In this document: positions 1-11,564 of the stretch, one piece after another
Position numbering within the stretch: position 1 is the first letter of the stretch
Layout of the letters: the number at the start of each line of letters is the position of its first letter
Assembly: GCA_963575645.1 (NCBI GenBank)
Contig: OY754466.1
Span: forward strand, 20,438,001-20,502,000
Direction: 5' to 3'
DNA length: 64,000 bases
Source of the DNA: Xanthostigma xanthostigma
Taxonomy: Eukaryota; Arthropoda; Insecta; Raphidioptera; Raphidiidae
Notes under the pieces: model-generated
Seen by the model: only the letters and a program-made list of their open reading frames with translations
The model's database searches: none
What the model was told of the DNA's origin: nothing
Made by a program: the position numbers and the translations under genes

Positions 1-29
1 CGGCGCACGTAAAGAAAGCAATATATAAA

Positions 30-496
30 AAAACGGCCAAGTGCGAGTCGGACTCACGCACCGAGGGTTCCGTAAAAACTTGTAGGTATGTAAATAGTTC
101 GTCCAGCACGGGAATCGAGTACTCGAAGATTTTTCCCGCTTAGCCGTTGGAAAACTGTTATCTTCATACATCGACAAAGGTCGTGGTCAGTTTGCCAACT
201 AAGCGTCTAATTGCAATGACTTCAACTGGACTACTGAACTTTATTGTCCCTCGAGGTCTAGTTGTCGTACCGTCTTGTATGCGAGAGTTCTCATATTGTG
301 CTGTAAACGCACCGGTTGCTGATGCTTGTTTTGTATTAGAACTGTTACTGTGTACACGCGTAGCATGTTGTTGCGGTTGAAAAACGTTTTTTTTTGTGGA
401 CAAAAAACAGTTTTTTAAAATCGGTTAAGCCGTTTGAGCTGTACGCTGGATACGAAATGCGGGATCACAGATTCACAAACAAACCGACTACCGAGT
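30..496 (+). repeat. dispersed repeat with conserved head and 'cggttaagccg' tail
   Basis: The head near 33 contains acggccaagtgcgagtcgg followed by a 'cgagggttccgta' stretch. I recall this motif as widespread in insect repeats, from memory only. The tail at about 408-480 ('aaatcggttaagccgtttg', then 'cacagattcacaaac') is shared with the repeats ending near 42960 and 21730. The small open frames here overlap on both strands and resemble no known protein, so I do not call a gene. Family assignment is open. That the head and tail belong to one element is inferred from their adjacency. Confidence 0.5.
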
Positions 497-732
497 ATAC
501 AGATTGTATCAAATCAAAACGGTCCATAGGACATTCTGTGTGTAAGAGAGAGACGATATATAAAGATCTAAAGCAGTAAGTAAGAATGAGATAAATGATC
601 GCTAATATAGTTACTGTAGTTACGTAAATAAATAATTACGTACACTGTAAATCTTTTTACCAATTTATCAATAATTAAAACAACTACAAATAAAATTATG
701 TTGGCGGTTGAAGTACCACCATAAAACCATTT

Positions 733-1643
733 AATTATTTGGATGAGGACAGCGTGGTGTAGTGGTCAGCGTGCTGGCCTTTGGATCGCACTGTCGGGGG
801 TTCGAATCCCACCTCTGCTTATGGATATTTTGTGTGTGTCGTTTAGACCCAGCTTTGAAATTTAATTATACTGGCCAGATACTAAGAAGTAGTGCCACCC
901 CCCCAAGTGATATTCTCTTGTATATGTGCATATGCTCTATATATATGGATATATACAATTGGATATACCTTTTAAAAAAAAAAATTGGGTGTCTGTAAAG
1001 TCGGTTTACGGACGATAGTTTTACGTGATAACGTATTCCGTAATACATAACCTAAACCTCCCAAAATTTGGTTTCAATCCGCTTATCCTTGGTGTCGGAA
1101 TGATAAGAAATGTCAAAAGTGACGTTTGCAACTTACAAAGTATTATGTTCTAATAATAATTAGTTATTCCAATACTTAACTTAGAAGGCTTTGCATTTCA
1201 CAATATACTAATGTCAAAAAATTGAATTAAACATTAGAAATGCAGCTGTTTTCATGTTAAGACAAGACATACGTTTGCTTCTAATTTCCATGTACGGCAA
1301 ACAAAGACAACCGACCGCGTCGCGCCATGCATTACACAACATTGCATTTATACAGCTATTTTTCTATATAAATTTGTATAAAATATTTTTCTATATAAAT
1401 TTGTATAAAAAAACTGTTTAGGCAAATTCTGTTATACGAAATCTATGTAAAATGTTCTCCTCTTTCGTTTAAGACTGGTTTCAAACCGATCTGATTTAAA
1501 TTGAGCGAGAAATTAGCAAAAAGCACGCACAGGGTCAGGCGGAACGTTACGCGTTAGGAACGTTACGTTACACTTTTTCGAACATGCAGCCGGTGTTTTA
1601 TCAATTTATAAGACGTTATCACGTCAAAAAAAATTATTTGGAT
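733..1643 (+). mobile_element. tRNA-derived SINE, split in its A-tail
   Basis: Target-site duplication AATTATTTGGAT lies at 733-744 and again at 1632-1643. The SINE body starts at 745. A box-A-like TGGTGTAGTGG (about 756-766) and an exact box B GGTTCGAATCC (about 799-809) show a tRNA-derived RNA polymerase III promoter. A non-tRNA body of about 150 bp and an A-run follow, starting near 974. The A-run is interrupted by the Helentron-like copy at 984-1625. The acceptor and anticodon stems do not fold cleanly, so this is not a functional tRNA gene. Confidence 0.8.
984..1625 (-). mobile_element. Helentron-like non-autonomous element, copy A (642 bp)
   Basis: On the minus strand the 5' end is GACGTGATAACGTC (right edge). 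The 3' end carries the inverted motif, then a 9-bp stem-loop (GTCCGTAAA/TTTACAGAC family) and a terminal AACCCAAT, a variant of AACCAAT. Both edges sit in A-runs, here the A-tail of a SINE. The interior, about 1060-1520, is shared with copies D and E and with the repeat at 42.2-43.0 kb. An internal duplication of 'ctatataaatttgtataaa' occurs at 1370-1410. No coding capacity is visible. Confidence 0.65.
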
Positions 1644-1920
1644 TTTTTCCCGAACAGTATAAATAGCCATTTTATCAATAATTTCACTAGTGAATACATT
1701 TGATAAAATTGTGATTTTTACTGTAGAAAACAAAGACGATACTATCAGATTGTATAACCACAGTAACTAGCTATTAGCGATCATTTATCTCATTCTTACT
1801 TACTGCTTTAGTGCTTTATATAATATCGTCTCTGTCTTACACACAGAATGTTCTATGGACCGTTTTGATTTGATACAATCTGTATATATAGGCGCTTTAG
1901 CTTACATTATTCGCGCCTAA

Positions 1921-3470
1921 AAACGCCAAATAAGTGAACTAAACACGTAGGAAATCTGCAGGAATACGATAAACTTTGAACAAATTATTGCAATATTAGT
2001 TTGACATTTACCAACGTTTTGTTTCATGAAATCATGGCAACTTTGATCATTAGCGTCTAGTTGTTTATTAGAATCTGCTAGCCGGCATACACAGACCGAC
2101 TGATGCGAGCTCGGGTCCCTGGGAACGCTATAATCCCATAAAACATTGCAATGCAAACTACATTCCAATGTTTCCCCTGGGGGAGCCTGCTTTCTTATTT
2201 TATTAAAATTACAAAAAAGAAAACTTAACAGCCTGAAACTTGAAAATAAAAAGCGATCTGACAGTAGTGTATAGGATTTTTTGAAATTATTTTTTGGTTT
2301 TCTATCGCGGGGTGCTATGCAATGTAGTTTGTTCTATGTCACCTTGTATATATGGGAAGGAAAAAAGAGTATGGTACCGATGTGAATGTGTTAATTGGCA
2401 CACATTGTGATGAAACATACATAGTTCTTTTCGCGTTAATGAGGAGAAGTGCACAATATATGTTTCATCAAGATGTGTACGAATTAAATGAAGTAAAAAT
2501 AATTCAGGAGAAATGCATATAATGACAAAAGAACCTCAATAACGTTCAAACTTAAAAATTTAATGAATTACGGTTGACTGGGCGACCATTAGTAGATACA
2601 TTTAAATACCATAATGCATGTAATAGAAAATACGTTTGTTGGCAGCGTTCAGCACTGCTACCAGAGTTTTTTAAAATGATGCGATCAAGATAATTGTAAC
2701 ACAATGTCGAGAAATAAACGTTTTTGGTACTATATTATCGTTAATTTTCTTTTTTCTCTTTCAAAGCGCTCCGTTTTATATCACATTTACTAAATGTATA
2801 CAGTAGTAAATTATCTAATATTATAAATTATGTGTAATCAATAAAAATATGATTGCACAATTATTATTAAGTGTAATATAATATGCAAATATTTAGCACT
2901 CGCGGCTGAAAAAACTGTTATAGTAACAAAGACCGGTTTTCCATTTCTTTCTTTTTATCAACTGAATAATTTATAAAATCAATTTTCAATTAAACATGAT
3001 TTAATATATATAGATTAATACCTTCAATGGGCTCGTGGATCACACACTAATTTAGGTACCTTTCCATCACAATAACTGAATAATTACTGTGATCGACTAT
3101 GCAATATTAAATATATTTATATATATAATATTTTTGGTCCTAGGATTTAACTTTGCGTTATCGTGTAGATAGACCTTTACACAGTTATAATAAAATATTT
3201 GTTTGAAACAAAACGAACCTGTTACACGACGAAAACATTTTATACCCGAGGTTACTGAAGGTTATTAACTCAGATGTAGGTAATTATTATTTTAAAAATA
3301 AGCGGCTATGCTACATCTAAGAGTTAGACGAATATCAAAATAACTTTTCCATACCTATATCTAATGCATTAAATCTTTAGTTAATATAAAAGTCGTAACT
3401 AAGAGTTTCAGAGTTTAAAAAAAAATGTGCCCTGAGTTTATATTGTTTCATTATTCGTTTCCATAAGTAT
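1921..3470. other. no recognisable feature
   Basis: AT-rich sequence with no convincing reading frame, repeat end or RNA gene. The short frame on the minus strand near 1917-2168 has no recognisable domain. Confidence 0.5.
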
Positions 3471-3800
3471 ACTATAGTCGTCTCCAGCGGTTTTCACCCA
3501 CGAATTCTAAGAAACAGCACCGATTTTAATGAAACTTTAGCAGCAAGTAGGGGATAGCTCAAAAAACAAAAGTTATATAGTGCCAATGTGTGCTTTCACC
3601 CTGGGGGTAAATGTCATCTCTTCTCGAGGGTGGAGATTTTTTTGGCAAAAGTAACCCCAGGAATCGATACATTATTAAATTTTAAACAAAAAATGTTCTA
3701 GGAACATCTTTATTTGGATCGATTATAATCGAGTTATTTGCGATTGAAAATCTCGATTTTTCATTGAAGTATTGTGGTTGGGTATTAGTATATTTTTAAA
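3471..3800. repeat. decayed dispersed repeat
   Basis: Phrases such as 'accgattttaatgaaac', 'caccctgggggtaaatg' and 'gaggg' are of the kind seen at degenerate insect repeats. There are no clear ends and no coding. Low-confidence recognition by style only. Confidence 0.3.
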
Positions 3801-3802
3801 TC

Positions 3803-3866
3803 TTTGATTAACGTCTGATTAGAACTGTTCAATAAATAAAATTATTGATAATTTTATTTATTGATT
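3803..3866. mobile_element. short Penelope-like terminal remnant with palindrome
   Basis: A 25-base unique lead ('gattaacgtctgattagaa...') is followed by a perfect palindrome of AATAAATAAAATTAT with its inverse. The same lead and palindrome start occur at 56131, in an element with a 12-bp target-site duplication and a hammerhead-like motif. This copy looks like the terminal part of the same family. No clear duplication of the target is adjacent here. Confidence 0.45.
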
Positions 3867-4452
3867 AGTATTTTTAATTTTAATTTTTATTTAATTTAAC
3901 ATTTTAACATAATATATAGTGCCTATATTCGAGAATTTGACCTTGAAAATGTTTTAGTGTCACTGAAAAATTATAAAGAAGCAACGTTTTTACTGTGTTC
4001 AATGCCAGTATTTTTTATTTTGAAGTAACTTGTAACACACGTGGCTATTAGACAATTTGCTTGAAATTACATCTGTAATAATAATAATTTAATTGCAATA
4101 ACTTTGTGTAGGTATGATAAGTGTTGTAAATCTGAATAAACTAAAGTTCAATTTGCCTACGGCTTTCTTTTTAATTTACAGTCCGCAGGAAAATGTCTTC
4201 TTATTCGAGCTATATAATAATATAACGTAGTTAGTATAACGTCACGTAACACCAACATTAGGTTTATCTATAACAGCAAAAAAATCTGTTTCAAAAACTA
4301 CTAATTTCGAATAACAAAAGTAATTATTTGTCGCATATAAATCCTATTAGACGGAGAGCCCACCGTCAGAATTTCTATGTATCGAATGCAGAGAGCCACA
4401 ATATTATTATTATTATTTCTGTTCTATTGGATCGTTTCCGGTCATTTTTAAT
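3867..4452. other. no recognisable feature
   Basis: AT-rich sequence. Nothing coding or repetitive was recognised apart from a short ATT run near 4402-4415. Confidence 0.5.
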
Positions 4453-4982
4453 GTTCCGTGCAAACGAAATACATATGGAATCACTTCAGTATCTGTCCAT
4501 TCATTTGTCAAAGGTAATTTTCTCTGAGACTATTTGACGTAAAAGTTTGAAACTTGGCACAAAGATAGAGTGTGGTGGCCCAATCACAGACGTGAAGTAT
4601 AAATAATGTTCATGATTTTTTGAAGATTTTCCTGATCGATCATTTAAGAGATATGGGTAAAGTACAGTGGTTTTTAAGCATTTTTCCAAAAATGAAAATA
4701 GGAAAAAATAAAAATACAACAAATAGACTGTTGAATTCGTGCTTTCATTTGACACCCTACACGATGCCTTTGAAAAATGTTTTTTTTCTCATTTCACCTT
4801 CTAAAATAACCTATATAATCAAAATTCAACTTTTTATACTTCGCGTCTGTGATTAGGTCACCACAATCTATCTCTGTGTTAAACTTAAAATTTTTACGTC
4901 AAAAAGTTAAAAAGAAAATCGCCTTTGACAGACGGACGGACGGACACCGAAGTGATTCCATAAGTATTTCGTTCACTCGGAA
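4453..4982. mobile_element. foldback element, arms of about 150 bp
   Basis: Left arm 4453-4606 and right arm 4833-4982 are inverted, imperfect copies. Shared blocks include 'gttccg', 'tggaatcacttc', 'tttgacgtaaaa' and 'aatcacagacg'. The right arm retains a run of 'ggacggacgga' repeats. The loop of about 225 bp has no coding sequence. Frames on both strands here are by-products of the inverted structure. No superfamily is assigned. Confidence 0.7.
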
Positions 4983-5065
4983 CACTAACAAAAAAAACGT
5001 TAACAAAATACAGAACTAGTTCTAAGAGGTGGCTGTTGCGTCGTAAAAAAGAAACTGATTAAATA

Positions 5066-5753
5066 GTCCATTGAAAAGTTACATTTGAAATTACATTTGT
5101 CAGAGGACGCAATTTTATTTTTTAGATATCAAGAAGGGGTTAGTGTAAAGATATATTCAAGTTTATGGGATCACAACCCTTGTCCCATGACCGCCATCTT
5201 GGAAAAAGGGGTGCAAGTGGTTTCCATGGTTTATCTCACGAACTATAGGTCTCACAAAAAAAATTTTTAAACATTTTTTGTAGAAAATATAATTTCCTAC
5301 AACTTTGGTTCAGTAACTTTTTGTCGTAGTATTACCAATAGGCTTAATCCACGGTCATTTTCGAAATGACATAATTACTCTGTCCTCGCTTTTTTTGATG
5401 GACCAGGCTGCGGCTCAGGATCTTGTATATGAAAGCCAGCATTGTATACATTTATAGGATCTTGTTGATCTTGTATAGGATCTACGACAAAAAGTTACTG
5501 AACCAAAGTTGTAAGAAATTATATTTTGTACAAAAAATGTTTAAAAATATTTTTGTGAGACCTATAGTTCGTGAGATAAACCATGGAAACCACTTGCACC
5601 CCTTTTTCCAAGATGGCGGCCGTGGGACAAGGGTTGTGACCCCACAAACTTGAATTTACTTTTACACTAACCCCTTCTTGATATCTAAAAAATAAAATTG
5701 CGTCCTCTGACAAATGTAATTTTATCCCAAAAAAATGTAACATTTCAATGGAG
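5066..5753. mobile_element. long inverted-repeat (foldback) element, arms of about 265 bp
   Basis: Arms 5066-5330 and 5482-5753 are near-identical inverted copies beginning 'tccattgaaa'. They include a block with 'ccgccatcttggaaaaag' (left) and its inverse (right). The spacer of about 150 bp contains several copies of 'aggatcttgta'. The two mirrored small frames (5085-5270 plus, 5519-5743 minus) are the same sequence read from both arms, so neither is called a gene. Confidence 0.8.
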
Positions 5754-6842
5754 CTTCGCTAGGTTATACATAATTTATAAAACAAATATATTCTAGTTTT
5801 GATAACCGCAGATATTTTCATAAAATTATAGCGGTTAAAATACAGCTTCAACGAGTAAAACGTTCATACTTTTTTATGTTATTATTTTGTTTCGTGACTT
5901 TTTTGTTATAATTATTTTTCACCTTCTACCAACTACACAGCGCATATATGCGAGAAATGCATGCATGAGTGCATATTTCTGTTATTGCGCAATTTTTTTT
6001 GTTACACGTTAATTTTAAAACTGTGTTTAAAACATTTTACATTGTATTGTTTTATATAAATGACACCGTTACAATTATGTTACTGAGAGTCCAATTTGGA
6101 GATATTGGGACCTCAGAACTATCACAGATTTGAGGTTTAAATATTAAGGCATCCAATTTTATGATTAATCTACAAAATTGTCGTAGTATTTCTATTTTAC
6201 TATTTTTTTATGTAACATTTTAATTATTGGTATAGTATTTTTTATTGGCGAATTTTAATTATGCGTGAGACTCTCGCGCGTTAGAAGTGAAACTTCTTAG
6301 GTTCTAGCATTTGTTAACGATATTATTATTTCAGGATTAGGAAATGGTATTCATGACGCTTTGACAGAGAGAGTAGAAACATTTCTCCCACTCTTTTCTA
6401 TCAACTGCCGGTTTTAGACGGAGAAAGGGAAGCGTTTCACTTTTGGTCTAATCCGGGCCAATTCATCCCCCTAGCGAATCTATAAAAAGTTTACTTCAAA
6501 AATATATTTTGAGCAGTTTGTTGGCACCATGTCTTATCCTCAAATAAGGCCCCGATGTTAAATCATCAACGCTGCAATAAAATATGTCATGCAAGGACAT
6601 TTCCACAAATTTTAGATGTACATTTAATAAAAAAATATTGTGGTTATAAGAAGTTACTAAATTGTTGTTTCTTTATAATTATTGCTATTCTTTATTCTCT
6701 TATAAATTATTGTTATACTGTATACCTATACAAAATTCTAGGCAGTCGAGAAAAAACTATTAGTATTTTTAATATTCAATGTCTTCACACAAAAGATTTC
6801 AAACTTTTTCATAAAATTCATTGACAATGTGTGGGTTTAGTA
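5754..6842. other. no recognisable feature
   Basis: AT-rich. The 89-codon frame near 6555-6824 is low-complexity and has no recognisable domain. A more GC-rich patch at 6355-6475 was not identified. Confidence 0.4.
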
Positions 6843-7080
6843 CCGAGCGGGGTAACTTAGTGGTGAGAACACTAGACTCGCACTCGGAAATGTGACTGGG
6901 ACTTTTTCCTGCTGCCTCTCGCCGAGGAACGGTAATTCCTGTACCGGCCATCTCGTCGAGGTTTTCCATGGTTTCCCTCAATAACTCTAGATAAATATCG
7001 ATATGGTTCCTTAAGTTCCTTCATTCGCCCATTGCTATTAATTAAGCGGAAGTTTAAAATGTAGAAATTAACAGGAAGTG
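6843..7080 (+). mobile_element. decayed tRNA-type SINE
   Basis: The head 'ccgagcggggtaacttagtgg' resembles an RNA polymerase III box A region. It is followed by 'ctagactcgcactcgg', 'gaggttttccatggtttccc' and 'atggttcct'. This order is one I recall from a widespread insect SINE group. Box B appears lost between about 6890 and 6910. The minus-strand frames across it are shadows. Confidence 0.5.
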
Positions 7081-7997
7081 TGATAGCTGGAAAATAGTAA
7101 TGGTGCGAATGGCGTTCGTTATGACATAAAGTCGAGAAATGGACGTTAAACGCATTATTATTATAATACATTAACTTATATTAATTCATATTGCAACATA
7201 AGCGGCACAGTTTTATGCATGGGATAATCTAATAACGGATATGCTTTACATTGTTTCATGGCTTTGCGGCTCCATTAAGCTTGCTAGTAACTAAGCATTA
7301 CTCATTAACTATTATTTCCAAACTGAACTATATAGGTCCAGAAAATCGATCAAACTCCATAGCGTGTCCGTAATGTAATACATTATAATTACAACAAATA
7401 ACAATGATAAATTAGAATAGATTATGCTTGAGAAACATTACTCTGTAGTTACGTAACTTAACTTAGACACTTTTTTTGTTGCCAATATACACAAAAATAA
7501 TTGCCATCGACAAACTGGATCGCTGTAATTGTCAAACAATCACCAGACTATTAAACTTTAATTGCTTTGCCATAATGATTTCAGCTTTGGTTAATTGCAC
7601 AGAAACAGTTGAACATTCAACAAACAGTAAACTAGACCATTACAATATTTAACTGTTGGTACTGTAATAGTTACAATTTAGGTTTATCATTTTGATAATT
7701 AATAGTTGACTGGTCATTATGTTACATTAATTTCAATCAATTATAAAAATAATAACAGATTTTGCTATTAAATCGGAAATTGATTTTTCAATCTTTACTT
7801 TCCATTTTACTTCTATATTCTGTACCTTCGCCTGGTAAGTAGGCTTCCTATCGTGCTCTGAAAGGATACTTATAACAAAAATGGGTTGTTTAATGGGGAG
7901 CTAAAGTGAAAACAATGCAATAAGGAGACAGAAAGAGCTAACCATATCCTGCTTGAATGTGGGACTGGTTCATAGAAGAATGGATTTAGAAGACTAT
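7081..7997. other. no recognisable feature
   Basis: AT-rich. Nothing coding or clearly repetitive was seen. Confidence 0.5.
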
Positions 7998-8088
7998 TGC
8001 TGGGTTGTAAAAGTTATTCTCAAAAAAATTGATTTGACAAGGCCACTTTGAAATCAGTTTTTTTGACAAGGCTTTCTGCAACCCAGCA
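7998..8088. mobile_element. 91-bp hairpin MITE, TIR TGCTGGGTTG
   Basis: The sequence begins TGCTGGGTTG and ends CAACCCAGCA, with further pairing inside, so the whole unit folds as a hairpin. The same terminus, followed by similar sequence, appears at 19508. No transposase is present. Confidence 0.6.
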
Positions 8089-8118
8089 TGTATAAAGAAT
8101 ATTAAATATCTAGCAAAA

Positions 8119-8328
8119 ATTGGTTGTCTGTAAAGTCGTTTTACGGACGATAGTTTTACGTGATAACGTATTCCGTAATACATAACCTAAATTTTAGTAG
8201 CTGTCAAGCTTGGGCCGAAGCATACTGCGCTCTCGCTTGCACGCACAGGGTCAGGCGGAACGTTAGGAACGTTACACTTTTTCGTGTGTGCAGCTGGTGT
8301 TTCATCAATTTATAAGACGTTATCACGT
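8119..8328 (-). mobile_element. Helentron-like non-autonomous element, copy B (210 bp)
   Basis: This is the shortest copy with both shared ends: GACGTGATAACG-type motif at the right edge (final C absent) and ACGTGATAACGT plus stem-loop and AACCAAT at the left edge. It lies between A-runs. The interior of about 100 bp contains 'ctgtcaagcttgggccg' and 'cgcacagggtcaggcgg', shared with copy C. Confidence 0.65.
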
Positions 8329-8500
8329 AAAAAAATTAAAGATAAGATTTTTTTAAAATGTACTAAAAAATCGATAATTTAAGTTTATAAATAAAAAAAA
8401 ACGTGGGTTGTAAACTCTACTATATGTCATCTACGGTTTTATAATTTATTATGAACCTAAAAAAATTGAAAAACAGTTTGACCCTGCAGGTCATCCCTGA

Positions 8501-9023
8501 AACTTCCCACTTTTTTTGAGTTCAAAACGCTCAAAAATATATAAAATATAGCAAGAGTTTAAAAAAAAGCACTTTCTAACGAATTTTTCGTTCATGATAT
8601 CTCTTGAACAAATGAACCGATTTTGATGCGTTTGCAGCAATCGACGCAATTTTGTTGATGAGAAGAGCTGATTAGATTTTGGAATTAATCGGTTTACTGG
8701 TTTAGAAAATATTACAAAAAAACAAATTTCTAAAAAAATTTGAAACTTGTATTTTTGTGATTTCTCAAAATCTACTCCAAATTTTCAGGAAATATAAGTT
8801 CAGCAAAGTCACGCCAGAAGCCACAAATGTTCAAAAGTAATACATACACACACACACACACACACATACAGCCCTACGGACATCATTGCCAAAATAGTCA
8901 GAATAGCTTCCCAGTACCTCAAAACGTAAATATCTGACGAAAATTCGGTTTCAAAAATCGGGGTGAAAACAATAACTTCCCGATTTTTTTGAATAAAATT
9001 ATTGATTTTTTAAGTGGGAAGTT
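8501..9023. mobile_element. 523-bp TIR element, ends AACTTCCCACTT
   Basis: It begins AACTTCCCACTT at 8501 and ends AAGTGGGAAGTT at 9023. A CA microsatellite lies inside at about 8845-8868. There is no coding and I saw no clear target-site duplication, so the superfamily is left open. Confidence 0.6.
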
Positions 9024-10510
9024 AAAAATAGTATTTCCTTTTTAGTACATTTAGTACATTTCTTTAAAAAGTTTCGTTTTACAAACATTTTTTCATTTTA
9101 CTTATTCTCTAGACCCACTGTAATAATTGAGTTACGAACAAGCTTAGTGTCAGATAGGGTAATGTCAAATTAGAATTAGTTTGAATACGTCAATTTGCTG
9201 ATTAAAATGCTAAATATTGATTGAAAATGAACTGTCATAATGAATGGTGATTACGAAACACTTCGTATCATTTCGATGTGAGAGTTAAGTTTGTAATTAT
9301 TATCAAAGCAATTAATTATTTATAAACAAACTTTCATCATTATGCCATGATTTACTATACACTAAAATATTTGTTTCAAATATTATGGATCGAATTTGTA
9401 CTTAATTTATAGAGTTATGTATTAATAAAGTTAAGACTGTCACCAGCTAACAAAACTTTGTCAATTAAGCTTCAAGTTCCAAAAGCATCAGTTATTATGT
9501 ATCAACTGCGCACAAAGAGAAAATTATACAAACTGAATAATTCAGTAGCAGCTCAGAAGACAAACTTTTCATAAATTTTTTAATAAAATTAAAAAAGTTT
9601 CGATAATAATTTGTCAGAATAATATGCTACAACAGTTTATAAAAATTCAAGGAAAAATTTTCTTTTCATTAATAAAAAGATCTCGCAAGTGATGAAATGC
9701 AAAACTTGTTGGTTTTTACGGTTATAACACTGCGTAGATAAACATAATCATCGTGAAACTATAGATGATTTAGGTTCGAATCCCGGCAATGCCATATAAT
9801 TTTTTTCCTATCAATGAACGCTTATAAAGGTTTTTGTTGAAATTAAGGTTAAAAATTTAAAAAGTGAACAGTTTTTAAATTTATTAAATAATTCAATTAT
9901 TGTAATCGAACCATCAAATTTTAACTTCTTACAGTTTCAAAACCTCTCTAACGTAAAACAATTACGTGACCGGTTCTGCTCGAATGAGCGAAATTGGATG
10001 TTAAGATTGACGTCACGAGAGTTAACTGTTTTAATTAAATAAAGGAACCAAATTTATCATTTTTATTGTTCATTATAGTGATTTAAAAACGTCAAGAATC
10101 AATTAAATTATCTTTTCAAACTTTGAATATTCGATTATTGTGAAATAATTTCTCAAGTTTTAATTAGATGCATTACATTTGATTTGAAGCTTGTTAGTAA
10201 CAGTTCAAAGCGTTTCTAGAGATGTCAAGGTTGGCTGAATAAATACAGTTTTAATAGTTCTGCATTGACGCCAAAGAGACTGGTTGAAATTTCGGAAGCT
10301 CATTCTGTGATATCAAACTAAATTAGCAGGCTTTAAAAGGCTCAAAAATTAAAGCTTAACCTCTACTCCGTGTTCATTTAATGCTACCTTACATATTTAA
10401 TTTTTGATTGATCAGTATTTTTCCTTAGGATTTCAATAATGGTTGTTGGGAAATTAAACTGACAATAGTTTTTCAGGCGATTTCATAACGGTAAAAGTAT
10501 CTCTTCAAAC
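9024..10510. other. no gene; isolated box-B-like motif
   Basis: AT-rich. 'aggttcgaatcccggcaatgc' near 9772-9792 is a good RNA polymerase III box B, but I see no convincing box A or cloverleaf upstream, so it is at most a SINE remnant. Nothing else was recognised. Confidence 0.4.
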
Positions 10511-10758
10511 ATATTATCATCCTATACAAAAATATTAGGAGCACTGTGGTTTGAATCTAATAAAAAATAGAATAGTTACTTCTTACCACAACAAGTTTAT
10601 TAGTGGATGTACATTTCGAGAGCTATGCTCTCATCTTCAGCAATACACTAAACTCAGTGTATTGCTGAAGATGAGAGCATAGCTCTCGAAATGTACATCC
10701 ACTAATAAACTTGATGTGGTAAGAAGTAACTATTCTATTTTTTATTATATTATCATCC
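10511..10758. mobile_element. Penelope-like palindromic insertion with 12-bp TSD
   Basis: ATATTATCATCC occurs at 10511-10522 and 10747-10758, bounding an insert at 10523-10746. The insert has a unique lead of about 37 bp and then a nearly perfect palindrome (about 10560-10746, arms of about 90 bp, one mismatch noticed). Each arm contains a CUGAAGA + stem + GAAA arrangement: plus strand 10665-10691 and minus strand 10612-10640. That resembles the core of the hammerhead ribozymes reported in Penelope-like elements. Lead plus inverted terminal sequence matches the design at 56131. It sits beside a LINE remnant. Confidence 0.6.
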
Positions 10759-10959
10759 TTTTAAAACAATAATGCGATGTCCCATACTTATAAAACTATA
10801 CAAGTGCCAAAAATATCAAAAAAATTCAGACAAAATCACGCGGTATTCTTTGTTCTCAAGTTATATAACCGCATACCTGTCAAGTTCCAAAAAATTCAAA
10901 ATATAAACATATTCATAAAAAAATATTCAACTGGTTGTTTCATAGCTCCCCAACTATAA
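10759..10959 (+). pseudogene. LINE reverse transcriptase C-terminal remnant (CR1/L2-like)
   Basis: Translation from about 10777 gives 'VPKISKKFRQNHAVFFVLKL' and 'YNRIPVKF'. These align with 'TPKMSKTFGQKHMVFLAPKL' and 'FNLLPAEL' near the C-terminus of the intact ORF2 protein at 30-33 kb. It ends near 10956 in a tail comparable to the ORF2 end. The upstream part of the LINE is not recognisable beyond the Penelope-like insertion. It is a divergent relative of the intact LINE, not a recent copy. Confidence 0.75.
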
Positions 10960-10999
10960 TCTGATTGGACTGACTGATAACAGATAACAGTATCATTGT

Positions 11000-11564
11000 G
11001 TACATACTAGTGATGTGCCGGATCGTTAAAAATGTATATCCGCGGATACGGATCTGAATACGGATATTTGGTTTCAAGTTTTGCGGATACGGATACAGAT
11101 CTTAACTTTCATACAGTACGCGGCGGTAAATATTGCACATCGACCTTTGGAAAGAGACTATCTGTTATGGGAAAAAGTTATTGACTTCTTTAAGAGTTAA
11201 CTCTCATAACAGATTGTGTCTTTCCAAAGATCGATGTGCAATATCTCATTATAAAGATAGTTTTTTATTAGTACCTTTGAGTTATGTACTACTGGTATGG
11301 TACTCACTACGATAAATTTTTGCAATATAAAGGTCCCAAATACGATTTTAAGAAATAAAAAAATAATCTGAATGGAGTTTTTTTCTCATTATTACCTAAT
11401 CACCTATATATATAAAATTATAAAATTTCATCTATGAATTGAAAATTAATAAGGTAAAAGATCCGCCATAAAACTAACGGATACGGATACGGATCTTTCT
11501 TCTCCCTCGGATATCCGCGGATACGGATACGGATACGGATATCCGGCACATCACTCGTACATAC
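11000..11564. mobile_element. hAT-type MITE with perfect 8-bp TSD
   Basis: TSD GTACATAC lies at 11000-11007 and 11557-11564. The element, 11008-11556, begins TAGTGATGTGCCGG and ends CCGGCACATCACTC. Subterminal regions are built of repeated GGATAC hexamers. An internal hairpin (about 11134-11252) pairs 'ttgcacatcgacctttgga' with its inverse. The eight-base duplication and the TIR style fit hAT. No transposase remains. Confidence 0.9.

Larger units (their letters stand above)
497..1920. mobile_element. inverted-repeat element carrying a nested SINE and Helentron-like copy
   Basis: The left arm (497 to about 633) and right arm (about 1757-1886) are inverted copies over roughly 130 bp, starting from 'tacagattgtatcaaatc'. 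A further copy of the arm lies at 63768-63950. Each arm has a TATA-like run and an AATAAATAA-like run nearby, so a decayed terminal repeat of a retroelement is an alternative. The right end finishes in a short hairpin (TAGGCGC...GCGCCTA, 1889-1919), also seen at 42970-43000. Without the inner insertions the element would be about 0.5 kb. Confidence 0.6.

Noticed and set aside
745-815. Functional tRNA gene
   Set aside because: Boxes A and B are good, but the acceptor and anticodon stems do not pair. It is the head of a SINE with A-tail and TSD.
5085-5743. Two similar proteins on opposite strands
   Set aside because: They are the same arm sequence of a foldback element read twice.
9772-9792. 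tRNA gene from an exact box B
   Set aside because: No box A at the right distance and no cloverleaf.
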